Source of the DNA: an uncultured Selenomonadales bacterium
GTDB taxonomy: Bacteria; Bacillota; Negativicutes; Selenomonadales; Selenomonadaceae
Reading direction: 5' to 3'
NCBI GenBank assembly: GCA_947165405.1
Contig: CAMVAG010000085.1
Coordinates: 1-8,857, forward strand
Length of the DNA: 8,857 nt
Numbering within the stretch: the first letter of the stretch is position 1; every line of letters begins with the position of its first letter. A program made the translations under genes and the position numbers. Below, piece by piece: positions 5,653-8,857 of this stretch. Under the pieces are notes generated by a model. That model was not told where the DNA came from and searched no databases. It saw only the letters and a program-made list of their open reading frames with translations.

Positions 5653-7097
5653 TTATTCGGCTCCTTTAAAATTGGAAGTTCAATAACGACTTTCAGCCCG
5701 TGCGGTTTTAAATTTTCAATCTTTAATGTGCCGTTCATCATTTCGACTGCCTTTAGTGCGATAGACAAGCCCAAGCCTGTGCCGTTTTCGGTGTGTGAGC
5801 GCGCTTTATCGGTTCTGTAAAAAGGTTCGGTTAATTTTTTCAAAGAATCTTGAGGCACACCGATTCCATTATCGCTGACGCTCAATATAGCAACTTTTTC
5901 TTCGACGTTCAAACGGATTTTGCAGGAAAATTTTTCTTCCGAGCGATATTTAATGCTGTTGCCGATGATGTTTGATAAAATTCTTTCCAGCAAGAGGAAA
6001 CTTCCCAAAATTTTTGCGTTTGATTCGATTTCAAGTGTAACTTCGGCTTGAGATTTTTGCCAGACGTAAAGATTTTCCGAGACGAAGAACTCCAGCATAC
6101 TTTTTAAGTCGATAGTTTCAAAGGGCACGGCTTTTTCACCGAGCGACATTTTGGAAAACAGAAATAATTGCTCAATCAAGTTGTTTAACTCGTCGGCTTT
6201 TTTCTTTATGACCAGCAGATAGCGCAATTTTTTATCGGGAGTGTCCGCGACATTGTCAATCAAGCCTTCGACGTAAGCTTTAATGGTGGTAAGAGGTGTG
6301 CGCAGGTCGTGAGAGATGCTGGCGACCAATTCTTTGCGACTTTCCTCTTGCAATTTGCTTTCCTGAAGTGATTCGGATAATTTTTCAGCCATGAGGTTGA
6401 AAGTTTGCATGACGGGTTTAATTTCGTCGTCGGAGCCGTGACTCAATGTTACATTCAAATCACCGGCTTGGATTTTTTCTGCGCCAACCTGCAATTTCTT
6501 CAGAGGAAGCAGAATATTGTTCAAAATAAATCTTGAAAGCAGCCAACTGGTTGCGAGAACGAAAATAATCAGCGAAAGTGCAACGAAACATATTGTATTT
6601 TGCAAAGCGGTTTCCAAAACTTTATCCTTATCGAGAATCGAGCGTTCACTTACGAAGTACAAAGAATAATTTTTGCCGTTAAAGGTTTGCCGTTCAAAAT
6701 ACACGAAATCATTTTCCAAAGTGTTGGTGTAAGTAAATTCTTTGTCGGCAAGATTCAAATTGGGGTCTTCGAGCAAATTTTTCCCGATGCTTTGCAAAGA
6801 TTCGTTGCCGTAGCTGTAAATTATTCTATGTTCTTCGGTGACACGGATAAAATTTTGTTCGGGAGCCAGCAAACCAATGAGCCAATAGCCGACGGAATCA
6901 TTTTTATTAAAAATAATATTGTGAACGGCTTCGGAGGCATGTTGGAATTCCCATGCGCTTTCAACGTAAATGTGATTGCCGTTTCTGGCGAAGATTAGCA
7001 AGCCTAAGCCGGAAATAATGAGGACAAGCACCGTCATCATTATCGGCACTATGAAAACAACTACGTGAGAGAGTATGAGTTTGCGTTTTATCGTCAT
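5649..7097 (-). CDS. Membrane sensor histidine kinase (HAMP / HisKA / HATPase_c)
   Basis: A 482-residue classical sensor kinase. Membrane segments lie at about 8-36 and 168-190 and enclose an extracytoplasmic sensor region of about 130 residues that I do not recognise. A HAMP domain follows (about 190-245, with the LLPLKKL and DEIKPVMQTFN halves). The dimerisation domain has the phospho-acceptor H263 in SISHDLRTPL. The ATP-binding domain shows the N box (NIIGNSIKY, N380), G1 box (SDNGIGVP, D409), F box (PFYRTDKAR) and G2 box (GTGLGLSIA, G439-G443). All catalytic motifs are intact. The start at 7097 has a modest ribosome site (AGCAGG). The kinase gene precedes its regulator, the reverse of the common order, and overlaps it by 4 bases. 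Its promoter is at 7145-7174. The signal sensed is unknown. Confidence 0.95.
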   Translation of the reverse strand: MTIKRKLILSHVVVFIVPIMMTVLVLIISGLGLLIFARNGNHIYVESAWEFQHASEAVHNIIFNKNDSVGYWLIGLLAPEQNFIRVTEEHRIIYSYGNESLQSIGKNLLEDPNLNLADKEFTYTNTLENDFVYFERQTFNGKNYSLYFVSERSILDKDKVLETALQNTICFVALSLIIFVLATSWLLSRFILNNILLPLKKLQVGAEKIQAGDLNVTLSHGSDDEIKPVMQTFNLMAEKLSESLQESKLQEESRKELVASISHDLRTPLTTIKAYVEGLIDNVADTPDKKLRYLLVIKKKADELNNLIEQLFLFSKMSLGEKAVPFETIDLKSMLEFFVSENLYVWQKSQAEVTLEIESNAKILGSFLLLERILSNIIGNSIKYRSEEKFSCKIRLNVEEKVAILSVSDNGIGVPQDSLKKLTEPFYRTDKARSHTENGTGLGLSIALKAVEMMNGTLKIENLKPHGLKVVIELPILKEPNK

Positions 7098-7113
7098 ATT
7101 GTACCTGCTTTAT

Positions 7114-7167
7114 AATTCACGGATAATTTTTTTGAACAGCTATGATTATAAAAAATTATCGTGAATT
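7114..7167. promoter_or_regulatory. 18-bp inverted repeat straddling the kinase promoter
   Basis: AATTCACG plus ATAATTTTTT (7114-7132, with one extra G at 7122) is the complement of AAAAAATTATCGTGAATT (7150-7167), separated by 17 bases. One arm fills the -35/-10 spacer of the kinase promoter and the other lies just downstream of the expected start site, so the two arms cannot pair in the kinase mRNA. It is most simply a DNA-level operator for a dimeric or looping regulator. Confidence 0.55.
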
Positions 7168-7174
7168 TTTTCAA
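7145..7174 (-). promoter_or_regulatory. Sigma-A-type promoter of the kinase-regulator operon
   Basis: On the minus strand, TTGAAA (7174-7169) and a perfect TATAAT (7150-7145) are separated by 18 bases. Transcription should start near 7138, giving a leader of about 40 nt before the kinase start at 7097. Confidence 0.78.
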
Positions 7175-7249
7175 GTATCTTTCCACATGACGAGGCGTAC
7201 AAGATACATCGAATGCGTAAAAACTTCAATCATCCTCTGTAGTAAAACC

Positions 7250-7278
7250 TTGTTAAACAAAAACTCACTTGATATAAT
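7250..7278 (+). promoter_or_regulatory. Sigma-A-type extended -10 promoter of the FDLQRFA repeat-protein gene
   Basis: TTGTTA (7250-7255) and a perfect TATAAT (7273-7278) are separated by 17 bases, and TG at 7270-7271 makes it an extended -10. The expected start is near 7285, leaving a leader of about 80 nt. Confidence 0.82.
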
Positions 7279-7290
7279 CTTTTCAGTTGC

Positions 7291-7305
7291 AATACATGAT
7301 GTATT
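7291..7305. promoter_or_regulatory. Perfect 15-bp palindrome just downstream of the promoter (candidate operator)
   Basis: AATACAT-G-ATGTATT is a perfect 7-1-7 dyad at roughly +7 to +21 from the predicted start, a classic position for a repressor operator. It could alternatively fold at the 5' end of the transcript, though a 1-base loop makes that poor. Confidence 0.5.
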
Positions 7306-7319
7306 TCAAAAATATTTAT

Positions 7320-7340
7320 AACAAAGACACTACCTTTGTT
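7320..7340 (+). promoter_or_regulatory. Leader hairpin before the FDLQRFA repeat-protein gene
   Basis: AACAAAG (7320-7326) and CTTTGTT (7334-7340) form a perfect 7-bp stem with a 7-base loop, ending 12 bases before the ribosome site AAGGAG (7353-7358). No T tract follows, so it is not a terminator; an mRNA-stabilising leader stem is possible. Confidence 0.4.
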
Positions 7341-7366
7341 CCAAATAAGTTTAAGGAGATGTTTTC

Positions 7367-8857
7367 ATGAATGATTTTGTTTTCGACCTGCAAAGGTTCG
7401 CGACAATTGCAATCAATAAGGACAACTTTCAAACGATTGACGGAGTGACTTACACCGCAATCACCGACGCTGTACTTAATCTTGATTCGGATAATAAAGT
7501 TACGGGAATAGCAAGCGGTTCCGTCACGGCAACTGTAGAAGGTGCGGAAAATTCTCCGACGGTCACTTTCGACACCTCCGACGGCGCGATTAATTTCACT
7601 GCAAGCGGCGACGGCTCTGTCCTCACGGTCACGCAACTTTTCCCGATTGAATTTATAAGCGGCTCTTTCACTTACAAGGGCAACACAATTTCCATCGCTG
7701 CCAACTCCGACCTCGCCATTGTCAATCAAAGCGAAGATTACAGTTTGCGCAACGAAAATCATTTTGTATACGATTCCGCTTACATTTTTACAAACACCTC
7801 AATGACTTCCGACAGCCAACGCGTCATCAGCAAATTAATCTTGAGCAACGGCTCCGATACCAGAGAACTGAACTTGATACAGCTGGGCAAGGTTATAAAC
7901 AACTTCACCGAGCGCGGCTTTACTCTTGTTAAAGGTTCAAGCGAAATTTTAACGATAGGCGGCTACACTTTGACGGCAACCGCTCTTAACAAAGACGCGG
8001 GAGTTAATATCTATCTAAATGCAGAAGGTCTTATACTCGTCCCGAATTCAAATGACGGCACACTTAACGTGACTCTCAAGCGCGGCGATTTGGAAATTAT
8101 TTCGGGCGAATTGGAATGCAAGAGCGGTTCAATCACTTTGGGCTACGACCACGCGGTCACTTTCGCGGAAGGTACGAGTTTCGATTTCACATGGAACGAT
8201 TATGTTGCGACGATATCCGCGACCGATGAAGCCACTACCAATATCGAATTGACTGACAGCGGAATAAATTTCACGCCAGGCACCAACGACGGCGGCTTGA
8301 ATATTTTGCTTAAGCGCAAAGGCAATACGATTTTCGACGGCACATTGAACATCACCGACGGAATCATTTCTTTCAACGCCGCCGAGCAAAAATTTTCCTT
8401 CACAAAAGGCACGAAGATTGCTCTTGCGATTGGGAAGGATAAAACGCAGGAAATAGATCTTGAAATCACGGGCGGCAGCGCAAGCTTTAAAGTCGAGGCA
8501 GACAAGGACGGCAACTTTACAATCACGCCCGGCTCAAACGACGGCTCCATTGACGTTACACTCAAACGAGACGGCGAAACCGTTTTTGAAAATAATTTGA
8601 GCGTCGACGGCCCGATGATTCTCAATCCGACAACGGAAATGCTCACCTTGAAGGACGGCACGACAGTCTCTGTCACGTTCAACAATTACACACTCACGGC
8701 GACTGCTTCGGGCGACACCTCAAGCACAATTTCTTTGACATCGGACGGAATTTCAATCACGCCCGACACGACCGACAAAGGCAAATTAAAGCTCACACTT
8801 ATCGGCACTTCGAGCGGCTCTTTGTCTGCCGATATTGAAGTTTTGAGCGGGGGGTTC
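7367..8857 (+). CDS. Large beta-rich repeat protein with FDLQRFA N-terminus (3'-truncated by window edge)
   Basis: The frame opens at ATG 7367, 8 bases after AAGGAG, and stays open for 497 codons to the last base, so the C-terminus is outside the window. The protein starts MNDFVFDLQRFA, a short conserved head that I associate with large secreted or surface proteins of Negativicutes; it is not a Sec signal peptide, and no membrane segment is seen. The rest is rich in Thr, Ser, Gly, Asp and Asn with alternating beta-strand character. A repeat of 78-84 residues is visible, with core motifs around residues 221-239, 299-317, 383-401 and 461-479 (form: G-I-x-F/I-T-P-G-x-N-D-G-x-L-x-V-T-L-K-R) and a degenerate earlier copy at 73-88. 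Between cores lies a pattern ending (F/L)xxGT...YxxTxxAT. Only one Cys is seen. No enzyme motif is recognised; adhesin or matrix protein, perhaps with RTX-like repeats and type I export further on, is an inference. Confidence 0.85.
   Translation, partial: MNDFVFDLQRFATIAINKDNFQTIDGVTYTAITDAVLNLDSDNKVTGIASGSVTATVEGAENSPTVTFDTSDGAINFTASGDGSVLTVTQLFPIEFISGSFTYKGNTISIAANSDLAIVNQSEDYSLRNENHFVYDSAYIFTNTSMTSDSQRVISKLILSNGSDTRELNLIQLGKVINNFTERGFTLVKGSSEILTIGGYTLTATALNKDAGVNIYLNAEGLILVPNSNDGTLNVTLKRGDLEIISGELECKSGSITLGYDHAVTFAEGTSFDFTWNDYVATISATDEATTNIELTDSGINFTPGTNDGGLNILLKRKGNTIFDGTLNITDGIISFNAAEQKFSFTKGTKIALAIGKDKTQEIDLEITGGSASFKVEADKDGNFTITPGSNDGSIDVTLKRDGETVFENNLSVDGPMILNPTTEMLTLKDGTTVSVTFNNYTLTATASGDTSSTISLTSDGISITPDTTDKGKLKLTLIGTSSGSLSADIEVLSGGF
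8027..8857 (+). repeat. Four tandem 78-84-residue repeats within the FDLQRFA protein
   Basis: Aligning on the conserved Pro of the core motif gives copies at P226, P304, P388 and P466, that is spacings of 78, 84 and 78 residues. NDG is kept in the first three; the fourth has degenerated to TDKG. The fourth copy runs off the window edge, so the true copy number is unknown. Confidence 0.75.

Noticed and set aside
7175..7207. GTATCTT / AAGATAC inverted repeat with a 19-base spacer
   Set aside because: Seven-base arms with a long spacer are expected by chance in AT-rich intergenic DNA and sit in no clear promoter position.
7203..7240. CGTAAAAACTTC upstream of the FDLQRFA gene as a third copy of the terD/RTX box
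   Set aside because: Only the short CGTAAAA part matches; the tandem AAAAGTTTA repeat is missing and a better promoter lies downstream.
7316..8685. Several minus-strand frames opposite the FDLQRFA gene
   Set aside because: They are shadows of the continuous 497-codon plus-strand frame, which has an ideal ribosome site, promoter and repeat structure.

Overview
The window looks like chromosome from a low-to-moderate-GC, anaerobic, diderm-type Firmicute, most likely a Negativicutes/Selenomonadales relative. This rests on three things: a protein starting MNDFVFDLQRFA (an N-terminal signature I associate with large secreted proteins of that group), an RTX-type calcium-binding protein, and Firmicute-style strong Shine-Dalgarno sites. 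The taxonomic call is inference.

Layout. (1) 1-1097 (+) is the 3' part of a GH1 6-phospho-beta-glucosidase, closed by a clear terminator at 1133-1162. (2) 1281-3705 (+) holds a stand-alone TerD-type calcium-binding stress protein with its own promoter-like box, then a DUF47/PhoU-like regulator overlapping a PiT-type phosphate permease. (3) A bidirectional terminator (3733-3772) separates these from the convergent minus-strand block. (4) 7097-3793 (-) reads histidine kinase, OmpR-type response regulator (ATGA overlap), then an RTX protein with an extremely Asp-rich N-terminus. (5) 7098-7366 is a divergent regulatory region with two good sigma-A-type promoters and several dyads. (6) 7367 to the window end (+) is the first 497 codons of a large beta-rich repeat protein; its stop lies outside the window.

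How it may work together. The most interesting signal is a gap-free 62-bp match (45/62 identical by my manual count) between the region upstream of terD (1281-1342) and the region between the response-regulator gene and the RTX gene (4967-4906, minus strand). Both copies begin with a tandem 9-mer of 11-bp period, AAAAGTTTA-like, and both lie nearly the same distance (53 and 56 nt) from their start codons. Eleven-bp-period direct repeats are the usual binding architecture of OmpR/PhoB-family regulators, and one is encoded immediately upstream of the RTX copy. The two genes behind the box encode unrelated folds that both bind calcium (TerD and RTX). My hypothesis is a small two-component regulon for calcium-binding stress/surface proteins, with the divergent FDLQRFA repeat protein a possible further member under a different operator. 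No RNA genes, CRISPR arrays, insertion sequences or attachment sites were seen. No stretch over 300 bases lacks a gene.
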